This document shows, piece after piece, positions 19,969 through 29,989 of a stretch of DNA of 64,000 bases; the stretch's first letter is position 1; each line of letters begins with the position of its first letter. Position numbers and translations under genes: made by a program. The stretch lies in the NCBI GenBank assembly GCA_036245525.1, contig BTPG01000002.1, forward strand, positions 119,810,582 through 119,874,581. The letters run 5' to 3'. The notes beneath the pieces are model-generated. The model was not told the DNA's origin. It saw only the letters and a program-made list of their open reading frames with translations, and did no database searches. The stretch is from Semisulcospira habei. Taxonomy: Eukaryota > Mollusca > Gastropoda > Semisulcospiridae.

Positions 19969-22113
19969 GTGGTGCCCCATCTTCTTCATGTCAGGTCTCC
20001 TTCCCCTCGCCCTCCTCGTGATGGCCAGGTAAGGTCTCGGTGTTTGCCAGCGTCCGACGCCTTTGGCACCAGGCAGCGGCATCACTCTTGGTTTTTGTTT
20101 TCGCTCGCGGTGTTTCGTGCTTGGTTGCACTCGTCACGTGGCCTATCAGCCACGACCAGTCGCCCCTTATTTTCGCCTATATGTTGCAGTTGTCAAGTCC
20201 GCACCTGCACCCATTGTGGCGATTTCCAGTGGCCAAGTGATACACATGCGGTTTGCCTCCACTGCTCCGGTTGTGCCTCCGGCCATACCTGTCAAGTCTG
20301 CGTGCCCTGGGTAGAAGAGCAGTGGTCCCAGCTCTGGAGCTTTTATTGGCATGAACGACCGCCGCCGTCCCGCAGCCTCACGCATGCCTTGGCCCCGGAC
20401 CGACCAAGACGCGCCCGCACTGCTGTTGGGGGACAGCATACGAAGAATCCCCCCTTGCGCACCTACTCACTCGAGTCTGGTCCACAGCGAGTCCTCCCGC
20501 CCCGCTTTGCGGAAAACAAACGGCTACCAAGCCCTGACATTTGGGGATGTATTCCCTCCTTGCGCACCAGCTCGCTCGAGCCTGGCCCGCAGCGAACTAG
20601 CTCGCCCCGTCTTGCGGAACCCAAGCCTCACACCACAAGAGAATGCAGCAAGCCACGCGCCATCCCAACGCCGGACCTTCGACATCGTCTTGCGGCCCAT
20701 GACAGGCGACCCCTGGAACGCGACAGACCAGACACAGCCACTGGACCCTTGGACGCCCGCTCGCGTGATTGGAGCCCTCGCCGACGCCTTCCTTCTCGGC
20801 CTTTGGACTCCTGCCAGCAGTCCCGCGGCCCCTCGTTCCCGGACCCCCAGCGTCTTCGCCTGCCCCGCTCTTTGGTCTCTTCTCGCTCTTCTCACAGTCT
20901 GCTTCGGTTTCCCAGTCTCCCCGCCCTCGTCATCGGACTCCCCCGCGGGCCTCGGAGGACTGTCCCTCCTCTCGTCGCGCTTCCTGTTCGGTGGCCTCTT
21001 CCATCATCCGTCCTGCCCCCTCTCCTGCTTCGCGGCCTGGATCTTCCCCTCTCCCTCCCTGGCAGCTCTCCCCCTGCCGCCCCCGCTCTCCCTCCCTGTC
21101 ACGCCGTTGACCACCCTCTCACCGCTCATCGCCATGTGGACACTCGCCCCTCCGGACTCGCTGCTCACACCACCGCAATCGCTCTCCTCAGACTTGCTCC
21201 TCGTTGCAGTGGCGCCTGCTGCTTTTGCCCCCTGTGCGTCGTCCTCCCGCGCCACTTTTGGATGATGACTCCCCCAGCATCTCCCTGGAGTATTCCGCCT
21301 CTGCGCTTCTTGACCGTTCCGCTTCCCCGCGCTTCCGCTCACCGAAGCCTCCTTCGTCCCCTATGCTTCTATGCGGAGTCCCTATGCCCCCTGGACGAGG
21401 CCGCGAGTCTGGTCGCCTCTTTTCTTCCTCCAGAAGCCTGCCTCCCCCCCCCCTCTCCGCCCCCCAAGAGGAAGCTCTCGGCCTTTGTTGATGCGGACTG
21501 CCTGATCAAGAAGTTCAAGTCCCTGCCGCAACCCCCTGGGTTCCTCGGGCTTTGCGACGCCTTCTCCACTCTCCTTCAGCAGGGCTCGGACCCTAACACG
21601 GTCTTCTTCTTTTCCGACACCCGTTGGCCGGCTGACCTTGATATCGCCTTTCAGCAGAGTTGGTATGCCGGACACTCGCAGAGCTTCGCTACCGCCCTCC
21701 CAGCGGTGGGTCCGCCGGCACAGCTACACGCAGGTGGACTTTGCGCTGCGTGCCGTTGCATCCCACCTGGTCTGGAGCGGACAGCGACCCTCATCCCCAA
21801 CGCCCTTGCCTGTGCTGGATTTCTCGACTTAGCCACGCATGCTGTCGTCTCTCGAGTGGAGGAGGCCTGGCATCCGTCGATCTCGCTGCTGTTAGGAGAC
21901 ATCCTCGCCTTGGCCGTGGCCGCCAACCAAGCGGCCTACCACGCTTCCGTCAACGCCATGGCCGTTGCCGCGAATTGCGACCTGCTCCGCCGGGATGCCG
22001 TCCTTTCCCCTCTGCCTCGACATTCTGCAGGATTTATGGAGACCACTGCGACAGGCTCCTATCGGCGCTCTGCTCTTCTTCAGTCCTACCTGGTAGGCGG
22101 TGAAGGACGCTAA
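19969..22113 (+). CDS. DIRS copy 2 gag-like protein, long open frame
   Basis: A frame open for 714 codons. From about residue 65 it has CTHCGDFQWPSD, CLHCSGC and CQVC, a cysteine-rich module shared with copy 1, then EQWSQLWSFYWHERPPPSR. A long basic, Arg/Ser/Pro-rich middle follows. The C-terminal ~220 residues (CPLDEAASLVASFLPPEA, KRKLSAFVDADCLIKKFKSL, DLDIAFQQSW...) are absent from copy 1. An out-of-frame segment may exist in the middle, because parts of the basic region also stay open in another frame. The true start is uncertain; a start near 20150, matching the copy 1 ATG position, is an alternative. Expected role: coating the retroelement RNA. Confidence 0.6.
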   Translation: MVPHLLHVRSPSPRPPRDGQVRSRCLPASDAFGTRQRHHSWFLFSLAVFRAWLHSSRGLSATTSRPLFSPICCSCQVRTCTHCGDFQWPSDTHAVCLHCSGCASGHTCQVCVPWVEEQWSQLWSFYWHERPPPSRSLTHALAPDRPRRARTAVGGQHTKNPPLRTYSLESGPQRVLPPRFAENKRLPSPDIWGCIPSLRTSSLEPGPQRTSSPRLAEPKPHTTRECSKPRAIPTPDLRHRLAAHDRRPLERDRPDTATGPLDARSRDWSPRRRLPSRPLDSCQQSRGPSFPDPQRLRLPRSLVSSRSSHSLLRFPSLPALVIGLPRGPRRTVPPLVALPVRWPLPSSVLPPLLLRGLDLPLSLPGSSPPAAPALPPCHAVDHPLTAHRHVDTRPSGLAAHTTAIALLRLAPRCSGACCFCPLCVVLPRHFWMMTPPASPWSIPPLRFLTVPLPRASAHRSLLRPLCFYAESLCPLDEAASLVASFLPPEACLPPPSPPPKRKLSAFVDADCLIKKFKSLPQPPGFLGLCDAFSTLLQQGSDPNTVFFFSDTRWPADLDIAFQQSWYAGHSQSFATALPAVGPPAQLHAGGLCAACRCIPPGLERTATLIPNALACAGFLDLATHAVVSRVEEAWHPSISLLLGDILALAVAANQAAYHASVNAMAVAANCDLLRRDAVLSPLPRHSAGFMETTATGSYRRSALLQSYLVGGEGR

Positions 22114-22329
22114 CAAGGCCCTCTGGCCTTCATGCACTGCCTCCACCTGGTTTCAAGTCGCCCGCAAGGCCGTGGGTCGCGCCCTGCGGACTGTTAGACA
22201 CTCCTCTTGCCCGCCCTCCTGGCGTGGCCACCTGCCCCCGCGAGCCCCTGCCACTGGTCATTCTCGCCCGCACCCCAACCCCGCCCCCGCCTGGCCCAAG
22301 CCCGCCTGTCACCTGGGGCGGGGTAGGGC

Positions 22330-24190
22330 CCGGTGACTTCCTTCCCTCTCTGCCCCCCGCCGACCTCTCCCGGGTCTCCTGTCGGTGGGAGGCTTTCTCT
22401 TCACAGCGACGTGTGTCGGTCGCTGCTTCCGGATGACCCGTGGATTCTCTCCACCATTTCCGAGGGCCTCCTGCTCTCCTTCTGGACGCCACCGACTCAA
22501 GGAAGCTGCGCTTCGTGGAGAGATCTCCGCCCTGTTGCTGAAGAACACCACAGAAGTAGTGACGTGTCCCGACTCTCCCGCCTTCTACAGTCGCCTCTTC
22601 TTGGTCCCCAAGCCTGGAGGCAAGTGGCGCCCAATCATCGACCTCTCGGCGCTAAACAAGTTCATCTCCACGCCATCCTTCCGCATGGAGACCGCCAGAG
22701 CTCTTCACGCCTCAGTGCAACCCATGGACTTCACTGTCAGCCTGGACCTTTCGGATGCTTACCTACACATCCCCGTTCACCCGGCCTCCAGACACTATCT
22801 GCGCTTCACCTTCGACGGCATAGTCTACCAGTTTTAGGCTCTCCCTTTCGGCCTCAACCTCAACCCCTGGGTTTTCACCCGCATTATGGACGGCATCATC
22901 GCCAAGGCCAAACGGACTGCCTCGAGCCCATCTTCGAATTACCTCGGTGATCTGCTCCCACGCAACCAGTCGGCGGCCACTTTGGAGACAGACCGGGACG
23001 CGTTGCTGGCTCTTCTCGACAAACTCGGCTTCATTGTCAACGTGAGCAAGTCGGACCTCACCCTGTCCCGCCGCTTCATTCACCTCGGCATGGAGTTCCT
23101 AAGCGACTGCAACCTGGTGAGACTTCCGGAACCGTGGATACAGAAGTTGGCGAACCTGGCTCGCCTAGTGTCTCAGGAGGAGGCAGTCTCCGCCAGAGTG
23201 TGGTTACAGCTCCTGGGCCTGATGAGTTCGGCTGTGGACCTCCTTCCCCTTGGCCGTCTGTACTCTCGTCCACTACAACTGCACCAGCTTCTTCATTGGC
23301 GACCCTCGATGGGCGACCTCGAGACTCCCGTCCCGGTAACTCCCCTTGCTCCTCCCGCACCTCCTCCGTTGGGCAGACCCCGTCTGGCTCGCTACTGGAG
23401 TCCCCCTCTACACCCCGCCCCCCCAGTTGTCCCTCTGTGTCGACGCCAGCCACGCCGGCTGGGGAGCGCACCTGCTGCCGACGTTCACCACAGCTTCCGG
23501 CAGCTGGCTCACGGACCTCGCAGACAAACATATGAACTGGTTGGAGCTACAGGCGGTTTGGCAAGCCCTCCTCGCGTGTGAAACGACTCTCGGTCGCCAG
23601 GAGCTGCTCGTCCTTTCCGACAACTCCACCGTCGTGTCCTACATTCAGAAGCAGGGTGGCACGCGCTCCCCTTCCCTCTGCATTCTTTTCTACCAGCTCC
23701 TCAGGTGGTCACGGCATCTCTCTCCGAGGGAGACATATCCCGGGCCACCTGAATGTCATCGCAGACTCCCTCTCGCGGCGCGGACAGCTTCTCCACACTG
23801 AGTGGGCCCTACGTCCGGACATCTTTCGGATGATATGTTCGACATGGGAAACCCCTCTGATCGACCTCTTCGCGACGAGGTGGAACCGTCAGCTACCCCT
23901 CTTTGTCTCGCCCATTCCAGACCCCCTAGCCTGGGCAGTCGATGCGCTCTCCATCTCCAGGAACGGCCTCATCGCGTGTGCCTATCCTCCCACGGTTCTG
24001 GTCCCCAAGGTCCTACTCAAGCTCAAGGGTTGCAACCCGATCCCTTTGCTAGTGGCCCCGTTCTGCTGGACCAAGTCTTGGACCACCGACCTTCTGAACC
24101 TCGCCACGGGCCCCCCTCTGCGGCTCCCCCCCCCCACCCCTCGCACGATGCTCAAGCAACCACGGCAGGCGCTTTACCATCCGTGCCCCG
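22330..24190 (+). pseudogene. DIRS copy 2 reverse transcriptase-RNase H, inactivated
   Basis: RT begins with TTEVVTCPDSPAFYSRLF and LVPKPGGKWRPIIDLSALNK. SLDLSDAYLHIPVHPASRHY carries the first catalytic aspartate. A TAG at 22835-22837 interrupts the frame just before ALPFGLNLNPWVFTRIM. The catalytic YLDD box of copy 1 is here NYLGDLLPRN, so one metal-binding aspartate is replaced by Gly. RNase H follows (LCVDASHAGWGAHLLPTF, HMNWLELQAVWQALLA, LVLSDNSTVVSYIQKQGG) with two or more frameshifts, then the post-RNase H block LFATRWNRQLPLFVSPIPDP. The gene is dead by both stop and active-site loss. Confidence 0.85.
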
Positions 24191-24194
24191 AGAG

Positions 24195-24682
24195 AATCCT
24201 ACTCCACGCCTGGAGATTGTGCGGCGTGCCCTCGCCGCTAGAGGCTTCTTGAGTGCAGCAGTGGAAGCTATCGCTGCAGCCCGCAGACCCTCGACCCTGC
24301 GAGTCTACGAAGGGAAATGGTGAGTACTAGGGTCTTGGTGCGACGATCGTCACCTCTCCCCTACCGATCTGACTTCCCCACAGCTGGCCGAGTTCTTCCT
24401 CTGGCTTTTCACCGAACAGCACTTGGCGCCAATCACCATCAGGGGCTACCTCGCCATGATTGCCAACACATACCGTCACTTGGGCCGAGCGGACCCCGGT
24501 AAGTGCAAAGACCTCGCTGACCTGATGGCCCACTTCGGAATACAGAGGCCTGCCCTCCGCTCCCTGATCCCACGCTGGGACCTACCCTGGGTACTCACCT
24601 GGCTGAACTCCAGGCGTTTCGAACCGCTTCCCCTAGCAAGCTTGGCCGACGGAACGTGAAAGACCTGCTTTCTTTTCTCCCT
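24195..24682 (+). pseudogene. DIRS copy 2 tyrosine recombinase, N-terminal part
   Basis: RLEIVRRALAARGFLSAAVE and RRPSTLRVYEGKW end at a TGA at 24321. The next recognisable stretch, in another frame, is PITIRGYLAMIANTYRHLG and PRWDLPWVLTWLNSRRFEPL, ending at a TGA at 24657-24659. It reaches the insertion point of the nested DNA transposon at 24682; CCCT at 24679-24682 is the left target copy. The C-terminal part continues at 27693. Confidence 0.8.
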
Positions 24683-25209
24683 CACGGCTTTACCAGCCAG
24701 TGCTTGCGCGTAGCACTTAGTTCGCTTCAGGCGGCCAGAGAGATAAGGCGCAGCGAGGTCAAATTACCCTCTCGCTCGCTCATTCTATTTATATCGCACT
24801 TGCAACTGAGCTGTATACAGCGTGTCCGGAGCTCTGCGCTATAACAACTACCTACACGTTTGTATTCATAACACATCTCAGCCTAAAGTGACTGTTGTGA
24901 AAGTAGCATCGTTCAAAAGTTGAAATTCTTACCTACATACCGATACCAAACATGACAACATTACGACTTACACTTGTGTAGCAGATTATGGTGAAAATAA
25001 AGAGAACGAGAATTTGTTGATGTATGATGTCGTTGTTTGTTGTGAAATTGACAAAGTTCCCACAGCCATAACACGAAGACGTAACTTTTCCCAACGAAAC
25101 ACACTTGCACGCATAAGGGTCAGCATGCCTACAGTAAGTATCACTTACCGGATTTTCGCTACGCGCTGGGGGACGGAAGCAGGAGGGTGGTTAATGAGGT
25201 CACTGACAG
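24683..25209 (+). repeat. Left long terminal inverted repeat of the RAG1-like transposon
   Basis: Matches 27176-27688 inverted over about 520 bp with scattered mismatches, for example CACTTAGTTCGCTTCAGGCG, ACGTTTGTATTCATAACACA and AGGGTGGTTAATGAGGTCAC. The outermost 35 bp carry indels between the two ends; the inner part is closely matched. Confidence 0.9.
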
Positions 25210-25359
25210 GTCGCGTTCTGGCATTTCTCGCCCGTAGTCCCGGTATTCCACAGACTGCTAATACCCTCCGTGTACTAAAATCCGATTAGTCCATCACAGG
25301 TCACAGTATTCAACAGTGTTTTTAAATATACCTTGCGGTTCAGCACATTTGCTGACACA

Positions 25360-26980
25360 CTAGACAAAAGCACCAAAGAGTTTGACGAGAAAATCGTAAT
25401 CGCCAAACAGAAATACACGTATCTGTTTTTCTTTCCATTTCATGGTTTGGAGAAGTGACACCTGCTCTTTAAACGGCTGCAAAATTGTTTGAAGATTTTC
25501 ATGACTGTCTTTACAGTTAGCCATACACACCAAAAACGTATTGTGTTTAGAGTTAGGGTTTTGGAGATTAGCAACTTGAAGCATTGTTTTATAACTGTTA
25601 CCGCCATGATCTCCTCCTAGTTTTATCCAAATTTCATCATTTGGTATTTGTTCATGCCATGCAAGAAGATTTGCAGCTTCAAACTTGTCAAGCAGTTCAG
25701 GAACAAAATGTGTGAGATCCTCTATGTAGGCGACAGGCGTTTTCTGGCTTTCTTTCTTGTTTGTTACTTTGTTTTCAAAAGTCAGATTCTTTTGTTCAAT
25801 GGTCACTGTGCCACAGAGCGCTTCTTTCTGGGTCTGTCTTTCCTTTCTTTCACTTTCAAGTTTGACACCAATACTTCTCATGAAGCGTTTGTATGTTCTG
25901 TACTTGGACCAGCTTAATCCTAGATTGGTTCTCAGAGCAATACCCTGTTTTCTACAGACATACACGGATCGCCTATGGCCTGCTCTGTCTAATATTGCAG
26001 TCATTTTTTCATTTCTTTCTCGTCTTAACTCGTCAGTTATTTGTTCAGCTTCATCCACTTCTGATCCGCCAGACATATTTGCTCTAGCATGGGCTAATAC
26101 CTTAGACCTTCTTCGTATTACGGCTGATGATGCCCCTGTTGTTGGTTTTCTTGGTTTTGGTATGTGCATAAAATACAAAGGCTGTCCTCCAGTCTTGCAA
26201 CGGATTGTGGCATCAGCTGATTCATTAAGCATTGTGCGGTTTAGTGCCGTCTGATATTTTTCTTCCTCCTTTGTCAATGGCATCTGCAGTTCCTGGACAG
26301 GTCGAAGGCTGGGTCGTTTGATATGTGGAGATGTGGCTATATCGACACCCGTTTTTTCAATGGGTGAAATGGCTATTTCATGCGTCCGCTTGGCTGGTGG
26401 AGATGGGGTCCACACTCTTTGTAACGGCGACGTTTGAGCATCGACTTTGCATGGCGTTTTACGGGGAGTAGACATCGCGGGAATGAAAACTTGTATACCA
26501 CTATCACCTTCATTAGTGCTGTTATTAGTGTCAGTGTTATGAGTGTCACTGTGACATTCCACAGATCGAAACGGTCGTTTCTTCCCATGTGCACCCTTCG
26601 CTGGTCGTCCTCCTTTACCTAGCTGCATGAAATGAACGCACGCGACACATTCTTCAACACTCGTATTTGGATCGAACATGGTCCAAATGTGTTGTGATGA
26701 GGCAATATCAGACGCCGCATTTCGCGTTGTCTCCGCAGACACACGTGTTTCAGAGTCTATCCGTTTCATCCGACTATAGCAACTACTACACAGTGTTTTG
26801 GAGTGCATCAGGTCTTTGTCTTCCTGGATATTAATTCCATAACACTTGTGGATTAAGTGTTCATATTTGATACAAAGATATGACTTTTTATCACTGTGTT
26901 TCTTTTGTGATCTCCCGCCACATATTCTGCACTTAGTCGCAGTGCATGGAACACACCTGTGTGTACACAGACTGTATGCG
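25360..26980 (-). pseudogene. RAG1/Chapaev-like transposase, truncated before the third catalytic residue
   Basis: On the minus strand a 482-codon frame runs from an ATG at 26808. The same frame is open upstream to about 26980 and there encodes CVPCTATKCRICGG; no ATG was found for it, so a frameshift or an intron is likely. The order is: CRICGG and YGINIQEDKDLMHSKTLC, SSCYSRMKR, then TMFDPNTSVEECVACVHFMQ and GKGGRPAKG, which parallels the zinc-binding non-core N-terminus of RAG1. A linker is followed by a core with WIKLGGDHGGNSYKTMLQVA and IRVFLFGDYDFLVKLFG, two Asp blocks in RAG1/Transib order. The frame stops soon after, so the region for the final Glu is absent. It looks unable to catalyse transposition alone. 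Confidence 0.7.
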
Positions 26981-27175
26981 TTTCATCAGACTCCATCATG
27001 ATCAAAAGTTAAATCAAAAGTACATGTACACGGTTCACTGTTAGTGTTACACTATTTCCCGAGAAAGAAACGTGACTATCTCCTCAATAGTATCCGTGTA
27101 ACTAAGCCCTCACTTTCCCCGATTCGGCCGGGAGTGTACTAAGGCAGGCGCCTGGTACTTGTCTGTCGACACTTG

Positions 27176-27688
27176 TCAGTGACCTCATTAACCACCCTCC
27201 TGCTTCCATCCCCCAGCGCGTAGCGAAAATCTGGTAAGTGATACTTACTGTAGGCATGCTGACCCTTATGCGTGCAAGTGTGTTTCATTGGGAAAAGTTA
27301 CGTCTTCCTGTTATAGCTGTGGGAACTTTGTCAATTTCACAACAAACACCGGCATCATACATCAACAGATTCTCGTTCTCTTTATTTTCACCATAATCTG
27401 CTACACAAGTGTAAGTCGTAATGTTGTCATGTTTGGTATCAGTGTGTAGGTGAAATCTTCATCTTTTGAACGATGTTGCTTTCACAACAGTCACTTTAGG
27501 CTGAGATGTGTTATGAATACAAACGTGTAGGTAGTTGTTATAGCGCAGAGCGCCGGACACGCTGTATACTGCTCAGTTGCAAGAGCGATATAAATAGAAT
27601 GAGCGAGCGACAGTGGAATGTGACCTCGCCGCGCCTTATCTCTCTGGCAGCCTGAAGCGAACTAAGTGTCAGCTGTGGTAAAGGCGTG
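27176..27688 (-). repeat. Right long terminal inverted repeat of the RAG1-like transposon
   Basis: Reverse complement of 24683-25209; its outer end is GGTAAAGGCGTG followed by the CCCT target copy. Confidence 0.9.
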
Positions 27689-27692
27689 CCCT

Positions 27693-28293
27693 TGCCACGG
27701 CCTCCAGAGTGAGTGAGCTGCATGTGCTCTCAGCGCGCCCCGCCTGCCTGCAGTTCAGGACGGACGGCTCTGTGCAGCTACTGACGGACCCCACCTTCCT
27801 TGCCAAGACACAGTCCCCGTTGACCACCCCCCAGGTGATCACCGTTCGGCCGCTGAAGATGATAAGCCTGAACAGGGAAGCCAGACAGCAGAACCCGGTG
27901 AGAGCCTTACGCGTGTACCTACGCCGAACCAAGCCGCTCCGCCGGGGACGCTCCCGCCTCTTTCTCCCTCTGTCCTCAGGTAGATCCGACATCTTCGCCG
28001 AGACGATTTCGTCCTGGCTCCTTTGGGTGATACGCTCCGCCTACCGGGACCTCTGCCCTGACGCTGCCAAGCGACTACACATCAGGGCGCACGAGGTCAG
28101 AGCCATGGCCGCAAGCGTCGCCTTCGACCGCAACTGTGCTGTCCAAGACATTGTGGCGGCCATGGGCTGGCGGACTGAGTCCACCTTCACACGATTCTAC
28201 CTCCGAAACCTGGCAGGCCAGCGAGACAACCTGGCCCTGGTGGGGGGCATCGTGGCGGCGCAACACTCCCTCCCGGCACCTCCGGTGCCGTAG
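27693..28293 (+). pseudogene. DIRS copy 2 tyrosine recombinase, C-terminal part with catalytic residues
   Basis: Beyond the nested transposon the recombinase continues as ATASRVSELHVLSARPACLQ with the first catalytic Arg (the codons before SELH carry the target copy). Then follow RLHIRAHEVRAMAASVAFD (His-x-x-Arg) and STFTRFYLRNLAG (Tyr), ending PAPPVP then TAG at 28291-28293. The whole 3' part is free of stops and very close in sequence to copy 1. Only the insertion and the stops in the N-terminal part disable it. Confidence 0.85.
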
Positions 28294-28404
28294 GTAACCT
28301 TTAGCTAAAATTATCGGGAGTTTGCTCCGGGGAGGGCGGGGCTAGCTAGCTTGTCGGGTTACTGGGTTACACGGCATCCGCCTCCTTTTCGCTATTCTTC
28401 CTTG

Positions 28405-28495
28405 TGGTAATGGCATCGGTAATATTTTTGAGGAAACAAATGAATTTTTCTCTAAAATGTATTTTTTCGAAAAATATTTACCTATGCCATTACTC
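28405..28495. repeat. DIRS copy 2 internal complementary region
   Basis: GTAATGGCATCGGTAA faces TTACCTATGCCATTAC around GAGGAAACAAATGAATTTTT, complementary to both outer tips of this copy. Layout is identical to copy 1. Confidence 0.85.
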
Positions 28496-28532
28496 GGACG
28501 GCCCTCCCACCTGCCCCGCTTGCCGCTAGTCA

Positions 28533-28763
28533 GCTAAGCGAATAAACTGGCATGTCTGCACAGGGCAGTTACCCGTATGGGGTGGGACGGGAGGCTACTC
28601 AGGGTACTGGGTCAAGGCACCCCAAGGTTGCCTCCCCTGGCCCTATAGGTACACATCGTAAGTTTTTGGCTAAAATTATGTAAGCTATAGGATGATTCCT
28701 TCCTTGTAGTAATGGCATCGGTAAGTATTTTTCGAAAAAATACATTTTAGAGAAAAATTCATT
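28533..28763 (-). repeat. DIRS copy 2 right inverted terminal repeat
   Basis: Inverted match to 19278-19490, ending ...CCTTGTAGTAATGGCATCGG then the outer tip TTTTAGAGAAAAATTCATTT. The PRMT7 acceptor and exon start only about 45 bp further. Confidence 0.85.
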
Positions 28764-28809
28764 TTTCTCATCGGTCAAGAGGTTAAAGCCATTATGTTTC
28801 TGTTTGTAG

Positions 28810-28993
28810 ATTTAACTTCAGTAAGCGAGGTGCACTGAAGAAGTGGGGCAGTTTTGATGCGGTGATCAACCCACATCAGGAAGGTGCTGTGGACGCTGTG
28901 TTCATGTGGTGGGACCTGGAGATGGACCCTGAAGGGGACGTGTACCTCAGTTGCGCTCCCAGCTGGGCACATCCTGATGGCAAAGACCTGCCC
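28810..28993 (+). CDS. PRMT7: PRMT7 exon (second module, WWDxEMDPEG region)
   Basis: The acceptor CTGTTTGTAG and donor GTAAGT bound 184 bases. With two bases carried from the exon at 18361 they give 62 whole codons: RFNFSKRGALKKWGSFDAVI, then GAVDAVFMWWDLEMDPEGDV and SCAPSWAHPDGKDLP. WWDxxMDPEG and APxWAHxD are typical of the PRMT7 region between its two methyltransferase modules. The intron before it holds the whole of DIRS copy 2, and the DIRS tip ends about 45 bp before the exon. The following exon (normally starting WRDHWMQ) was not found in the rest of the window. Confidence 0.9.
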
Positions 28994-29078
28994 GTAAGTC
29001 AACTTTATTTTCCCAACTGCAAGGTTAAAAATTAAAACTGTAAATTGATGTGGGCTTGGACAGGGCTGTTACCCCGTG

Positions 29079-29172
29079 CGCAAAAGGCCATCGGGCCGAT
29101 ATCATCCATCGTTGGCCCGTGCACAACTGTGCGCGGGCCAATGGCGGCCGACATCGGCCCAATGGCCTTTGC
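29079..29172. repeat. GGCC-rich palindrome
   Basis: AAAGGCCATCGGGCCGATAT and GTTGGCCCGTGCAC return inverted as GTGCGCGGGCCAATGG and ATCGGCCCAATGGCCTTT. It sits in the intron after the last PRMT7 exon seen. Probably a MITE core; no target duplication identified. Confidence 0.6.
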
Positions 29173-29357
29173 TCACTGGGTATTTGGTGGAGTGCTGGGG
29201 GCAATAAGGTGGTGCCATGGCCAGCGTTGAAGGTTTTCAGTAAAGTAACTGCCATCAGATGGTAAGGCAGATTTCACTGTTCCATCTGATGTGTACGGAG
29301 ACAAATGAACCTATCAAGAAGCATATAATCCACTGTTACCACTTACTATCATGAGGA

Positions 29358-29679
29358 TATGAATTTTTCTCTACAATGTATTTTTTCGAAAAATACTTAC
29401 CGATGGCATTACTATATGAAAGATACCCTTTAGACTACTGATTTCAGCCTAAGCATTTGTTGTGTCCCTTGCACAACTGGGGAGGAGACATCGGGGATCC
29501 ATGCCTAGGAGCCCCAGCTGGCCTCCCCTTCCCTCCCTATCCGGTCATGTGCTGGGTGGAAGCCCGCCAGTTTTACTCTTAGCCGACATGCGGCAAGCGG
29601 GGCAGGAGGGAGGGTCCTCTGAGTAATGCCATCGGTAAGTATTTGTTTCCTCAAAAAACATTACCGATGACATTACTGT
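29358..29679 (-). mobile_element. Detached DIRS right end (terminal repeat and part of the internal complementary region), inverted
   Basis: Read on the minus strand, this has the order seen at the right ends of copies 1-3: a GAGGAAAC core, a CCCTCC block, the terminal repeat and the tip TACATTGTAGAGAAAAATTC. The tip variant TTGTAG is shared with the inverted block at 34500 and differs from the TTTTAG of copies 2 and 3. Part of the internal complementary region is deleted. Confidence 0.7.
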
Positions 29680-29795
29680 TAGTTGTGTATACATATTGTA
29701 AAGCATTTAGAGCTGGGAAGTACGTTAAGCGCTGTATGATAATGATCGTTTTTTATTCTTATTAGTAGCTTCGGTGGACGACACAGGGTCCCCGC
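29680..29795 (+). repeat. Left arm of an outer inverted repeat around DIRS copy 3
   Basis: AGTTGTGTATACATATTGTA, GCGCTGTATGATAATGATCG and AGCTTCGGTGGACGACACAG reappear inverted at 34369-34485. The GCGCT...AATGATCG part resembles the 3' end of an L2-type LINE or SINE. Confidence 0.75.
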
Positions 29796-29989
29796 CAGGC
29801 CGCTCAGGGCTCTGGGATGAAATATCTCCGGTCCAAGGACATCGCGCGTCGGCCTGCGGAGACGGCGCTTGACTACGTATGCCTGAACCTCTACGGGACT
29901 TCGTTCCGTGCATCGAGGATCGGAGGCACCCTCCACCCGCCGCGGTTAATGAACTTCCCGGCTTGCCGGTCACCACCTACCACGCTGCA

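Larger units (their letters stand above)
24683..27688 (-). mobile_element. 3.0-kb DNA transposon with RAG1-like transposase (N-RAG-TP/Chapaev-like), inserted in the DIRS recombinase gene
   Basis: Both ends start CAC: CACGGCTTTACCA on the left and, inverted, CACGCCTTTACCA on the right. CCCT lies at 24679-24682 and 27689-27692. Comparison with the uninterrupted DIRS copy 1 (around 8500-8520) shows the empty site has a single CCCT, so a 4-bp duplication is supported by the sequence. The inverted ends are about 520 bp each. The only gene is a partial transposase on the minus strand. CAC termini plus a 4-bp duplication fit Chapaev-type elements; Transib uses 5 bp. The protein resembles RAG1 in its N-terminal zinc region and in the order of two core Asp blocks, as reported for the molluscan N-RAG-TP element. 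Confidence 0.8.
19278..28763 (+). mobile_element. DIRS retrotransposon copy 2, with a nested 3.0-kb DNA transposon
   Basis: It starts GTTTCCTCAAAAACATTACC and ends ...TTAGAGAAAAATTCATTT, the same tips as copy 1. Without the nested transposon (24683-27688) its length is about 6.5 kb. The order is left inverted repeat, gag, RT-RNase H, tyrosine recombinase (split), internal complementary region and right inverted repeat. It lies in the PRMT7 intron between the exons at 18361 and 28810, in the same orientation as the gene. Gag is still open for over 700 codons, but RT has a stop and a lost catalytic aspartate. Confidence 0.88.

Noticed and set aside
22130..23531. Several open minus-strand frames over DIRS RT and RNase H
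   Set aside because: Shadows of the plus-strand RT, which has recognisable motifs in the right order.
24683..27688. Assignment of the nested transposon to Transib
   Set aside because: Transib makes 5-bp duplications; here the comparison with the uninterrupted DIRS copy supports 4 bp. RAG1-like core blocks alone do not decide between Transib and Chapaev.
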